A stretch of DNA of 64,000 nt from Pseudomonas sp. BN411. Its GTDB lineage: Bacteria > Pseudomonadota > Gammaproteobacteria > Pseudomonadales > Pseudomonadaceae. A program made the position numbers and the translations under genes. The notes beneath the pieces were generated by a model, which was given only the letters and a program-made list of their open reading frames with translations, was not told the DNA's origin and searched no databases. Shown here piece by piece: positions 1-8,241 of the stretch. The stretch is from the NCBI RefSeq assembly GCF_029871235.1, contig NZ_SSOM01000073.1, positions 492,011 to 556,010 of the forward strand. Reading direction: 5' to 3'. The first letter of the stretch is position 1. Each line of letters begins with the position of its first letter.

Positions 1-436
1 CGTCGGGCAAACGCAGGATGTTGCCCAGGTGAAGCGAGCGGAAGTAGATACCGCGATGGTGCAGGGTACGGATGAAGTTTGCGAGTTCGGGCAGTAGCGC
101 GTCGAACTCGGGGCGTCCATGGCGATACAGCTTATCCAGCGATTGTCCAGGCAGCGGCTCGTAGAAGCAGGCACTGACGGCCTGGACCCTGTCTAGCCAC
201 ATGCACTCGCTGACCTTGGGCGTCGTGATACCGCGTTCGGTAAGCAGTTCGGCGTTCCGGGCGAAGCGTTGTGCGGAAGGGCGCATGCGGGCGAGCCAGA
301 GTCGGCGGCGTGGCCGGAAAATCTTCAGCAGTTGGCCGTCCGGCTGGCGCAGGACCTTGGGGCCCCGACCGTCCTTCTCCAGGACCTCGCCTGCGTCGAG
401 CCACTGCTGCATTTCGTTCGCTGGTACAATCCGCAT
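1..436 (-). CDS. LPS core kinase-like protein (partial, runs off left edge)
   Basis: The first 145 codons of a minus-strand gene whose 3' end lies outside the window. The ATG at 436 gives MRIVPANEMQQWL..., with a kinase-like N-lobe (VLRQPDGQLLKIFRPRRR) and a catalytic-loop-like stretch HHRGIYFRSLHLGNIL near residue 130. This layout matches the WaaP/KdkA or 'toluene tolerance' family of lipopolysaccharide core kinases, which phosphorylate heptose or Kdo on the inner face of the inner membrane. The aspartate expected after the arginine in such a loop reads as serine here. It is divergent from msbA with only 32 bp between the starts, so the two probably share a control region. Function is inferred from family and the LPS context. 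Confidence 0.72.
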   Translation of the reverse strand, partial: MRIVPANEMQQWLDAGEVLEKDGRGPKVLRQPDGQLLKIFRPRRRLWLARMRPSAQRFARNAELLTERGITTPKVSECMWLDRVQAVSACFYEPLPGQSLDKLYRHGRPEFDALLPELANFIRTLHHRGIYFRSLHLGNILRLPD

Positions 437-468
437 CAATTTTCTCTGAGTAGCAATAGGGAACGAGA

Positions 469-2265
469 GTGGCTAATTCTAACCAGCAATCGGATCTCCA
501 GGTTTATCTGCGGTTGCTGCGCTATGTCAGGCCGTATGTTGGTTTTTTCGTTCTCAGCATCATCGGATTCCTGATCTTCGCGTCGAGTCAGCCAATGCTG
601 GGTTACGTGCTCAAGTATTTTGTCGATGGCCTGGCCGATCCGCACGCCGCGTTGCTCCCGCATGTTCCCTACCTCAAGGACATGAATCTGATACAGGCCG
701 TGCCGCTGCTGATCGTGTTGATCGCCATCTGGCAGGGTGTGGGTTCGTTTCTGGGCAACTTCTTCCTGGCCAAGGTTTCACTGGGGCTGGTGCATGACTT
801 GCGGGTGGCGCTGTTCAACCAGTTGATGCAGCTGCCAAACCGCTACTTCGACAACAACAACTCGGGCCACCTGATTTCGCGCATCACGTTCAACGTGACC
901 ATGGTCACGGGTGCCGCTACCGATGCGATCAAAGTAGTGTTCCGCGAAGGGATGACGGTGATCTTCCTGTTCGCCTCGCTTCTGTGGATGAACTGGAAAC
1001 TGACCCTGGTGATGGTTGCGATCCTGCCGCTTATCGCGTTGATGGTCAGCAGTGCCAGTCGAAAATTTCGCAAGCAGAGTAAAAAGATCCAGGTCGCGAT
1101 GGGCGATGTGATGCACATCTCATCGGAGGCCATCCAGGGATATCGTGTAGTGCGCAGCTTTGGTGGCGAGCCCTACGAGCAGCAGCGCTTCCTGGATGCC
1201 AGCATAGGCAACACCGACAAGCAGCTGAAAATGATCAAGACCGGGGCGGTCTATACCCCGATGCTGCAACTGGTCATCTACACCGCCATGGCCCTGTTGA
1301 TGTTCCTGGTGCTGTTCCTGCGTGGCGATGCATCCGCGGGCGACCTGGTCGCTTACATCACTCTGGCGGGACTTTTGCCGAAACCCATCCGCCAATTGAG
1401 TGAGGTGAGTTCGACCGTTCAGAAGGGGCTGGCTGGCGCCGAGAGTATCTTCGAGCAGCTCGACGAGAAGCCGGAAGTTGACAATGGAACCACTGAGCTG
1501 GAGCGAGTGAGCGGTCGCCTTGAAATCCGCAACCTCAGCTTCCAGTATCCCGGCACCGACAAGGCGGTACTGCAGGACATCAGCTTCGAAGCCGCCCCCG
1601 GCCAGATGGTCGCGTTGGTCGGGCGTTCCGGCAGTGGCAAGTCCACCCTGGCCAACCTCATTCCGCGCTTCTACCACCATGAGCAGGGTCAGATCCTGCT
1701 GGATGGCGTCGATATCGAGGATTACCGCCTGCGCAACCTGCGCCGCCACATCGCCCTGGTGACCCAGCAGGTGACCCTGTTCAACGACTCGGTGGCCAAT
1801 AACATCGCCTACGGCGATCTCGCCGGTGCGCCGCGTGAAGATGTCGAGCGGGCGGCCGAGGCGGCCTACGCCAAGGAGTTCGTCGACAAGCTGCCGCACG
1901 GCTTCGACACCGCGGTGGGTGAAAATGGCGTGCTGCTCTCCGGCGGCCAGCGGCAGCGCCTGGCAATCGCCCGCGCCCTGCTGAAGAACGCGCCGGTGCT
2001 GGTACTGGACGAGGCTACCTCTGCTCTGGATACCGAGTCCGAACGGCACATCCAGGCCGCGCTGGACCGCGTGATGGATGGCCGTACCACCCTGGTTATC
2101 GCCCACCGCCTCTCCACTATCGAGAAGGCGGACCTGATCCTGGTCATGGACCAGGGGCGTATTGTCGAGCGCGGCACTCATGCCGAGCTGCTGGCCATGA
2201 ACGGCTATTACGCCCGTCTGCATGCCAACCAGTTCGCGGAGGAGATCCAGCCCGAGGCGAGCTGA
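469..2265 (+). CDS. msbA: Lipid A export ABC transporter MsbA
   Basis: A 598-residue half-transporter that flips lipid A–core from the inner to the outer leaflet of the cytoplasmic membrane. The N-terminal half holds about six membrane segments (e.g. residues 23–45 and 75–100). The nucleotide-binding half shows Walker A GRSGSGKST at 385–393, signature LSGGQ at 490–494, Walker B VLVLDEA with D514/E515, and a switch histidine in IAHRLST. The length is normal for MsbA. Translation starts at GTG 469, preceded by a purine-rich AGGGAACGAGA. The position beside hldE and the LPS kinase-like gene supports lipid A rather than drug export. Confidence 0.96.
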   Translation: MANSNQQSDLQVYLRLLRYVRPYVGFFVLSIIGFLIFASSQPMLGYVLKYFVDGLADPHAALLPHVPYLKDMNLIQAVPLLIVLIAIWQGVGSFLGNFFLAKVSLGLVHDLRVALFNQLMQLPNRYFDNNNSGHLISRITFNVTMVTGAATDAIKVVFREGMTVIFLFASLLWMNWKLTLVMVAILPLIALMVSSASRKFRKQSKKIQVAMGDVMHISSEAIQGYRVVRSFGGEPYEQQRFLDASIGNTDKQLKMIKTGAVYTPMLQLVIYTAMALLMFLVLFLRGDASAGDLVAYITLAGLLPKPIRQLSEVSSTVQKGLAGAESIFEQLDEKPEVDNGTTELERVSGRLEIRNLSFQYPGTDKAVLQDISFEAAPGQMVALVGRSGSGKSTLANLIPRFYHHEQGQILLDGVDIEDYRLRNLRRHIALVTQQVTLFNDSVANNIAYGDLAGAPREDVERAAEAAYAKEFVDKLPHGFDTAVGENGVLLSGGQRQRLAIARALLKNAPVLVLDEATSALDTESERHIQAALDRVMDGRTTLVIAHRLSTIEKADLILVMDQGRIVERGTHAELLAMNGYYARLHANQFAEEIQPEAS

Positions 2266-2422
2266 GCCGGGAGATTCAGCGGCCTCTGTCCGGATAGATT
2301 GCTTCCGCAAATCGGCGTGTCACCGTGAGCCGGTCCGGATGCGCCCGGCGTCAGATCGAGCAGGTCAGTCCAACCGACCTGCTATGGTATGATCCGCGCC
2401 GATTTTGACGTCCGGAGACCCC

Positions 2423-3844
2423 ATGAAGCTGTCCATGCCCCGATTTGATCAGGCCCCCGTTCTGGTGGTGGGCGACGTCATGCTTGACCGCTACTGGCAT
2501 GGCGGTACTTCGCGCATTTCGCCCGAAGCACCGGTGCCCGTGGTCAAGGTGGAACAGATCGAGGACCGTCCCGGCGGTGCTGCCAACGTCGCGCTGAACA
2601 TCGCCGCCCTCGGGGCGCCGGCCATGCTGGTGGGCATCACCGGCGTCGACGAAGCTGCCGAAAGCCTCACCGATAGCCTCAACGCAGCCGGCGTTGATGT
2701 GCATTTCCAGCGTCTCGCCGAGCAGCCGACCATCGTCAAGCTGCGCGTCATGAGCCGCCACCAGCAATTGCTGCGCATGGACTTCGAGGAAGCCTTCGAT
2801 ACCAACGCCGAGGCGCTGGCCTCTGAGGTCGAGCGCTTGTTGCCCCAGGCCAAGGTGCTGGTGCTGTCCGACTACGGCAAGGGCGCGCTGAGGAATCACC
2901 AAGCGCTGATCCAGGCCGCTCGCCGTCGCGGTGTTCCGGTGCTGGCCGACCCAAAGGGCAAGGATTTCAGCATCTATCGCGGCGCCAGCCTGATCACGCC
3001 GAACCTCAGCGAATTCGAATCCATCGTCGGCCGTTGTGCCGATGAGGCCGATCTGGTCGCCAAGGGCGCTGGCCTGATGCAGGAGCTGGAACTGGGCTCC
3101 CTGCTGGTGACCCGTGGCGAACACGGCATGACCCTGCTGCGTCCCGGCCATTCCCCGCTGCACCTGCCGGCCCGCGCCCGTGAAGTATTTGATGTCACCG
3201 GCGCCGGCGACACCGTGATTTCCACCCTGGCCGCCGCCCTGGCCGCAGGCGAAGAACTGCCGCAGGCCGTGGCGCTGGCCAACCTCGCCGCCGGCATCGT
3301 GGTCGGCAAACTCGGTACCGCCGCCATCAGCGCTCCGGAACTGCGCCGTGCCGTGCAGCGCGAGCAGGGGTCCGAGCGCGGCGTGTTGAGCCTCGACCAG
3401 CTGCTGCTGGCCATCGAGGACGCCCGCGCCCATGGCGAGAAGATCGTCTTCACCAACGGCTGCTTCGACATTCTCCACGCCGGCCACGTGACCTACCTGG
3501 AGCAGGCCCGCGCACAGGGCGACCGCCTCGTGCTGGCGGTCAATGACGATGCATCGGTCAGCCGCCTCAAGGGGCCGGGCCGCCCGATCAACAGCGTTGA
3601 ACGGCGCATGGCGGTGCTGGCTGGTCTTGGCGCAGTCGACTGGGTCGTCAGCTTCCACGAAGACACCCCGGAGCGTCTGCTCGGCCAGGTCAAACCCGAT
3701 GTGCTGGTCAAAGGCGGCGACTATGGTATCGACCAGGTGGTCGGCGCCGATATCGTCCGTGCCTACGGCGGTGAAGTGCGGGTGCTGGGCCTGGTGGAAA
3801 ACAGCTCCACCACAGCCATCGTCGAGAAGATCCGCAGCAAGTAA
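2423..3844 (+). CDS. hldE: Bifunctional heptose-7-phosphate kinase / heptose-1-phosphate adenylyltransferase
   Basis: A 473-residue cytoplasmic enzyme making ADP-heptose for the LPS inner core. Domain 1 is a ribokinase-type sugar kinase with GGAANVALN around residue 51 and DVTGAGD at 257–263, whose last Asp is the catalytic base. Domain 2 is a nucleotidyltransferase with HAGH at 352–355 ([15 protein letters not shown]). The ATG at 2423 has GGAG five bases upstream; an in-frame upstream start at 2405 has no ribosome site. It lies 157 bp after msbA on the same strand, with a small hairpin and a possible promoter between them. Confidence 0.96.
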   Translation: MKLSMPRFDQAPVLVVGDVMLDRYWHGGTSRISPEAPVPVVKVEQIEDRPGGAANVALNIAALGAPAMLVGITGVDEAAESLTDSLNAAGVDVHFQRLAEQPTIVKLRVMSRHQQLLRMDFEEAFDTNAEALASEVERLLPQAKVLVLSDYGKGALRNHQALIQAARRRGVPVLADPKGKDFSIYRGASLITPNLSEFESIVGRCADEADLVAKGAGLMQELELGSLLVTRGEHGMTLLRPGHSPLHLPARAREVFDVTGAGDTVISTLAAALAAGEELPQAVALANLAAGIVVGKLGTAAISAPELRRAVQREQGSERGVLSLDQLLLAIEDARAHGEKIVFTNGCFDILHAGHVTYLEQARAQGDRLVLAVNDDASVSRLKGPGRPINSVERRMAVLAGLGAVDWVVSFHEDTPERLLGQVKPDVLVKGGDYGIDQVVGADIVRAYGGEVRVLGLVENSSTTAIVEKIRSK

Positions 3845-3850
3845 CCCCCC

Positions 3851-3868
3851 ACTGGCAGCGCTGCCAGT
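3851..3868. repeat. Perfect 18-bp palindrome downstream of hldE
   Basis: ACTGGCAGCGCTGCCAGT is a perfect palindrome seven bases after the hldE stop. A second hairpin (CCCGGTC, six-base loop, GACCGGG) follows at about 3880–3899. Neither has a U-run, so they are not textbook intrinsic terminators; they may protect the mRNA 3' end or bind a dimeric protein. Confidence 0.5.
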
Positions 3869-3946
3869 CGCTGGTGTCGGCCCGGTCATAGGCGACCGGG
3901 TCGATGCCGAACATCATCAAGGCATCCTCATCCTGCATGGAGTGCG

Positions 3947-5227
3947 ATGCCAATGTTCCCCAACGCACAGGGCCGCGCCCTGGCCGTGCTCAACCGCGTA
4001 GCCCAGGCCCACTGGCCTGACCGCCTCAAGCTGCGCAAGGTTTTCGAGAAGGTTCTCTACGGCGGCACCCGAGCCGGCTTCATGCTGGCTGCGCGGCGGG
4101 CGCGCAGGGTGCCGCGCCAGTCCGGCGCGGATGAGCTGTTCGACCTGTCCCTGTCCGATGAACATCGGATGCTGGCCGAGATGCTGGAAGCCTTCGCCCT
4201 GGAGTCCCTGCGCCCGGCGGCCCACGGCGCGGACGCCCGTTGCGCGGTGCCGGCTGCCTTGCTCAACCAGGGCCATGAACTCGGACTGGCCCACTACGGC
4301 GTCGGTGAGAACCTGGGTGGGCTGGCGGGTGAACGCACGATCCTCACCAATGCCCTGATGGCCGAGGCCCTTGCCAAAGGGGACCTCAGTCTTGCCGCAG
4401 CGCTGCTGACGCCGCTTTCGGCTGCCAATTGCATCCGCCGCTGGGGCTCTGCCGAGCAGCAGGCCGCCTGGCTGCCGGCCTTTGTCAGCGAACAGCCGGC
4501 GCCGCGCATGGCCATTGCCGTCAACGAACCGGCCGTGCTGTTCGATCCTGGCAAGCTGGCCACCCGTGCGCGGCGCAAGGGAAGCAGCTATGTGCTCACT
4601 GGCGAAAAGTGCCTGGTGCCGGGTGCGCTGGACGCCAGCCGCCTGATAGTGGCGGCGGAAACCGGCAGCGGGCCGGCGCTGTTCCTGGTCGAGGCGGGCA
4701 GCAAGGGGCTCGACCTGCGCCCGGAGCCGGCCATGGGCCTGAAGGCCTGCGGCACGGCGCGGATTCGTCTCAAGGGCGTGAAGGTTCCGGCGGCGAACCG
4801 TCTGGCCGCCGTCGACTTCGACTACCAGACCTTCCTCGACCTCGGTCACCTGGCGTGGTGCGCGCTGGCACTGGGCACCGCCCAGGCAGCACTGGACTAC
4901 GTGATCGGCTACTGCAACGAACGCACGGCGTTCGGCGAGCCCATCAGCCACCGTCAGGGCGTGGCCTTCATGGTCGCGGACATCGCCATCGAACTGGACG
5001 CCATGCGCCTGATGGTCTGGCGCGCCTGTGCCCGCGCCGATCGTGGCGAGCCGTTCCGGCGCGAGGCCTACCTGGCGCGTCTGCTCTGTGCCGAGAAGGC
5101 CATGAAGATCGGTACCGACGCCGTGCAACTGCTCGGTGGGCATGGTTTCACCCAGGAGCACCCAGCCGAGCGCTGGTACCGCGACCTGCGCGCCGTCGCC
5201 TTGATGAGCGGCGGACTGCACCTGTGA
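3947..5227 (+). CDS. Acyl-CoA dehydrogenase-like subunit, catalytically degenerate
   Basis: A 426-residue protein with the acyl-CoA dehydrogenase fold: an N-terminal helical domain, middle beta domain and C-terminal helical domain (YCNERTAFGEPISHRQG; AVQLLGGHGFTQEHPAERWYRDL). The two key features are missing. The middle-domain FAD loop normally reading TEPxxGSD is NEPAVLFDP, and the protein ends LMSGGLHL where active members have the catalytic (I/F)xEGT. It is probably an inactive or structural partner of the complete enzyme starting 10 bp after its stop. ATG 3947 and ATG 3953 are both possible (GGAG at 3939–3942). What acyl chain the pair oxidises cannot be told from the sequence. Confidence 0.85.
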   Translation: MPMFPNAQGRALAVLNRVAQAHWPDRLKLRKVFEKVLYGGTRAGFMLAARRARRVPRQSGADELFDLSLSDEHRMLAEMLEAFALESLRPAAHGADARCAVPAALLNQGHELGLAHYGVGENLGGLAGERTILTNALMAEALAKGDLSLAAALLTPLSAANCIRRWGSAEQQAAWLPAFVSEQPAPRMAIAVNEPAVLFDPGKLATRARRKGSSYVLTGEKCLVPGALDASRLIVAAETGSGPALFLVEAGSKGLDLRPEPAMGLKACGTARIRLKGVKVPAANRLAAVDFDYQTFLDLGHLAWCALALGTAQAALDYVIGYCNERTAFGEPISHRQGVAFMVADIAIELDAMRLMVWRACARADRGEPFRREAYLARLLCAEKAMKIGTDAVQLLGGHGFTQEHPAERWYRDLRAVALMSGGLHL

Positions 5228-5237
5228 GGAAAGCCGC

Positions 5238-6443
5238 ATGAATCTGGAAATCCCGAAGAAATTCCGTGGTCTCAGCCATCAGGCCCATCAGGTCGCCCAG
5301 CAGTACTTTCGCCCCTTGTCACGCAAGTACGACAAGGCCGAACACGCCTACCCCCGCGAACTGGACCTGCTGGCCGCGCTGCTGGACGGCATGAACGCCG
5401 GTTCCCCGGAGGCCGTCGGCGCCGGCTCGGCCAGCAAACGTGGCGCCGGGGCGGAGGAGGGCGTGCGCAACGGCGGCAACCTGTCTGCGCTGCTCGGTGT
5501 CATGGAGCTGTGCTGGGGCGATGTCGGCTTGCTTCTGGCCATGCCGCGCCAGGGGCTAGGCAATGCCGCCATCGCTGCGGTGGCCAATGAGGAACAGCTC
5601 GCGCGCTTGCGTGGCACCTGGGCGGCGATGGCCATCACCGAGCCCGGTTGCGGTTCCGATTCGGCGGCCATTCGCACTACGGCGGTGAAGGATGGCGACC
5701 ATTACGTGCTCAATGGCGAGAAGATCTTCGTCACCTCCGGCGAGCGTGCCGATGCGGTGGTGGTCTGGGCCAGCCTGGATCGCAGCCTGGGGCGCGCGGC
5801 GATCAAGTCCTTCGTGGTGGAGAAGGGCACGCCTGGCATGACCGTGACCCGCCTGGAGAAGAAGCTCGGCATCAAGGCGTCGGATACCGCCTCCATCAGC
5901 TTCAACGACTGCCGGGTGCCGGCGGCCAATCTGCTGGGCAATGCCGAGATCGACGTGCAGAAGGGCTTTGCCGGGGTGATGGAGACCTTCGACAACACCC
6001 GCCCGCTAGTGGCCGGGATGGCGGTAGGCGTCGCCAAGGCCGCCCTGGACCGGACCCGCGAGCTGCTTTCCAAGGCCGGTTGCCGGTTCGACTACCGTGA
6101 GCCGTTGCTGGCCGTCAGCCATGCCGAGGCCACGCTCTATCGCCTGGAGGCGGAATGGGAGACGGCGCGCCTGCTGACCTTGAAGGCGGCCTGGATGGCC
6201 GACAACCGGCTGCCTAACTCCAAGGAAGCGTCCATCGCCAAGGCCAAGGCCGGACGCGTGGCCAACGAGATCACGCTGAAATGCGTAGAGCTGGCCGGCG
6301 CCCTGGGTTACGGGGAGGACGAATTGCTGGAGAAATGGGCGCGGGACTCGAAGATCCTCGACATCTTCGAAGGTACCCAGCAGATCCAGTTGCTGATCGT
6401 GGCGCGACGGCTGCTGGGCAAGAGCTCCAGTGAACTGAAGTGA
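5238..6443 (+). CDS. Acyl-CoA dehydrogenase, catalytically complete
   Basis: A 401-residue flavoprotein predicted to make the alpha,beta double bond in an acyl-CoA and pass electrons to ETF. The FAD loop TEPGCGSD lies at 134–141 and the catalytic glutamate is E378 in IFEGTQQIQ near the C terminus. The ATG at 5238 has GAGGAAAG upstream. It directly follows the degenerate paralogue, so the two are almost certainly co-transcribed and translated together, consistent with a mixed complex. An alanine/glycine-rich insertion (about residues 55–80, GSPEAVGAGSASKRGAG) is unusual for the family. Substrate unknown; the LPS neighbourhood may be coincidence. Confidence 0.9.
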   Translation: MNLEIPKKFRGLSHQAHQVAQQYFRPLSRKYDKAEHAYPRELDLLAALLDGMNAGSPEAVGAGSASKRGAGAEEGVRNGGNLSALLGVMELCWGDVGLLLAMPRQGLGNAAIAAVANEEQLARLRGTWAAMAITEPGCGSDSAAIRTTAVKDGDHYVLNGEKIFVTSGERADAVVVWASLDRSLGRAAIKSFVVEKGTPGMTVTRLEKKLGIKASDTASISFNDCRVPAANLLGNAEIDVQKGFAGVMETFDNTRPLVAGMAVGVAKAALDRTRELLSKAGCRFDYREPLLAVSHAEATLYRLEAEWETARLLTLKAAWMADNRLPNSKEASIAKAKAGRVANEITLKCVELAGALGYGEDELLEKWARDSKILDIFEGTQQIQLLIVARRLLGKSSSELK

Positions 6444-6498
6444 TGCCGTAGGGGGCACGCTTAATGGCGATGGGGCGACTTCTTGGGCGCCCCAGCTT

Positions 6499-7404
6499 TC
6501 AGCAGGCCATCTTTTTTCCCATCGGGCGGGCCGTTCCTACCCGGGCCAGCCAGTCTCGCCAGCGCACGCGTTCCTCGTGAACCAGCCAGCCATCCTGTTC
6601 GGCAAAACTCTCCGAGAGCCAGACACCGCGGGTGCTGGCCGCCTTGAACTCGCCGTTGCGCAAGGTCAGCAGGTCGCCGGTGGGCAGGCCCTGATGCAGT
6701 GGTAGCAGGTAGATGTCGGGCCGGCGTCGCTCCAGGCTGGCCACCAGTTTGCCGTCCTGCAGCACTTCATCCACATGGAACAGGCTGATCTGGTGGCAAT
6801 CCTTCGGCAGCTCCAGGCGCAGGTCGTAGACCAGTTGGAGGGAAGCGGTGGGCAGGTGCACGTAGGCCTCGGGCCGCTCCAGCAGTGTCAGCTTGCCGTT
6901 GGTCACCGGGCGTGCGGCGCCGGACAGCGGGCTGAGGCGGAAGTGGCTGGTTTCGCGATAGCGCAATTGCCGCTGGTAGGGAGTCGGCAGCCAGGTGTCG
7001 CCAAAACGTCCGGCGAGCCAGCCTTCCGGCGTCTCGATCAGGCATTCCTCGGCCACTTCCTGAATGGCGGTGAGCAGCGGCAGGTTCAGCTCGTGGGCGG
7101 GGACGTAGCCGGAAATCAGCTTGAGCACCGTATCGCCGCGATCCTGGCGGCGCTGGCGCACCAGCAGCCAGTAGTCGCGCCCCTGCAGCGCCAGGGTCAG
7201 CCGAACCGAGACGCCGAGGTTCGCCAGTTCCGCCGCGAAGCGCTGGTTGTCGTTCACCCTCACCGGGCGGCGTCTTTCCAGCATCTGGGTAAAGTTCAGC
7301 GGCAGCCCCAGGCTCTGGTAGCTCAGGGCATCGGCGCTGGCTTCGACATGCAGCGGGAGGGTCTTGAACGCGCTGGGGTCCTTGCGGGCGAGGATTCGCG
7401 GCAT
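6499..7404 (-). CDS. Nudix-like protein, degenerate motif
   Basis: A 301-residue cytoplasmic protein without a signal peptide. Near residue 140 it contains SGYVPAHE followed by QEVAEECLIE. This resembles the Nudix box (G-x5-E-x7-REUxEExGU), but the spacer is two residues longer, the arginine is Gln and the final glycine is Leu. The rest (RRRPDIYLLPLHQGLPTGDLLTLRNGEF) was not recognised. It is the last gene of a minus-strand group, starting 24 bp after the aldo-keto reductase stop. It may be a Nudix hydrolase with altered geometry or a Nudix fold used for binding. Substrate unknown. Confidence 0.65.
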   Translation of the reverse strand: MPRILARKDPSAFKTLPLHVEASADALSYQSLGLPLNFTQMLERRRPVRVNDNQRFAAELANLGVSVRLTLALQGRDYWLLVRQRRQDRGDTVLKLISGYVPAHELNLPLLTAIQEVAEECLIETPEGWLAGRFGDTWLPTPYQRQLRYRETSHFRLSPLSGAARPVTNGKLTLLERPEAYVHLPTASLQLVYDLRLELPKDCHQISLFHVDEVLQDGKLVASLERRRPDIYLLPLHQGLPTGDLLTLRNGEFKAASTRGVWLSESFAEQDGWLVHEERVRWRDWLARVGTARPMGKKMAC

Positions 7405-7428
7405 GTCGGCTCCTGGGCTAGGGGTCGG

Positions 7429-8241
7429 CTAGTGGCGATGGGCTCCGATGACGGCGGCAGCCGTCGCGACATTATGGGACAGATGCAGCGGATTGATGGT
7501 CCCGATTATCGCGCTGGTCACCCCCGGATGACCGAAGATCAGTTCGAAGCTGGCGCGGACCGGATCCACGCCGGCGTCGAGGCAGGCATGACCGCTGGCC
7601 AGGCCTTTCTTGATCAGGATGCCCTTGTTCTGTTGCACCGCGAAGTCGAGTACCGGCTTCTCGCCCCGTTCATTGAGGTTGTAGGTGACCATGGCGCAAT
7701 CCCCCTGTTCCAGGGCCAGGAGGCCGCCGTCCACGGTCTTGCCGGAGAGGCCGAAGGCGCGGATCTTGCCGGCTTGCCTGAGCTCGGCGAGGGTCTCGTA
7801 GACACCGCTGTCCCGCAGGATGGCCAGGTCGTTGCCATCGGAGTGCACCAACACCAGGTCGATGAAGTCGGTTTCCAGGCGTTTCAGGCTGCGTTCGACG
7901 GAGAAACGCGTGTGTTCGGGGCTGAAATCGAAACGGGACAGGCCGTCCTCGAACTCTTCGCCCACCTTGCTGACGATCACCCAGTCCTGGCGCTGGCCGC
8001 GTAGAAGAGGGCCGAGGCGCTCCTCGCTGCGGCCATAGGCCGGCGCGGTGTCGATCAGGTTGATGCCGAGGTCGCGGGCCAGGGCCAGCAGTTGCCGGGC
8101 TTCAGCGTCGTCGGGAATGGTGAAGCCGCTGGGGTACTTCACGCCCTGGTCGCGGCCGAGCTTGACGGTACCCAGGCCCAGCGGGGAAACCATCAGGCCG
8201 GTGCTGCCCAGGGGGCGATGCAGACCGTGCAGGTTGTTCAT
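7429..8241 (-). CDS. Aldo-keto reductase
   Basis: A 270-residue NADPH-dependent oxidoreductase of the aldo-keto reductase superfamily. It shows the TIM-barrel hallmarks GLGTVKLGR near the start, the NLIDTAPAYGRSEERLG motif holding catalytic Asp and Tyr, and the C-terminal cofactor region TSAIIGT. The start MNNLHGLHRP at 8241 overlaps the upstream oxidoreductase stop by four bases (ATGA), so translation is coupled. A longer reading frame upstream in this phase is only the shadow of the neighbouring gene. Substrate unknown. Confidence 0.88.
   Translation of the reverse strand: MNNLHGLHRPLGSTGLMVSPLGLGTVKLGRDQGVKYPSGFTIPDDAEARQLLALARDLGINLIDTAPAYGRSEERLGPLLRGQRQDWVIVSKVGEEFEDGLSRFDFSPEHTRFSVERSLKRLETDFIDLVLVHSDGNDLAILRDSGVYETLAELRQAGKIRAFGLSGKTVDGGLLALEQGDCAMVTYNLNERGEKPVLDFAVQQNKGILIKKGLASGHACLDAGVDPVRASFELIFGHPGVTSAIIGTINPLHLSHNVATAAAVIGAHRH

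Noticed and set aside
2359-2383. Hairpin AGCAGGTC-N9-GACCTGCT before hldE
   Set aside because: The stem is perfect but there is no T-run, and it is too close to a likely promoter to decide between terminator, operator and chance.
2351-3889. A 512-codon minus-strand frame over hldE
   Set aside because: Shadow frame produced by high third-position GC; both enzyme domains of HldE are clear on the plus strand.
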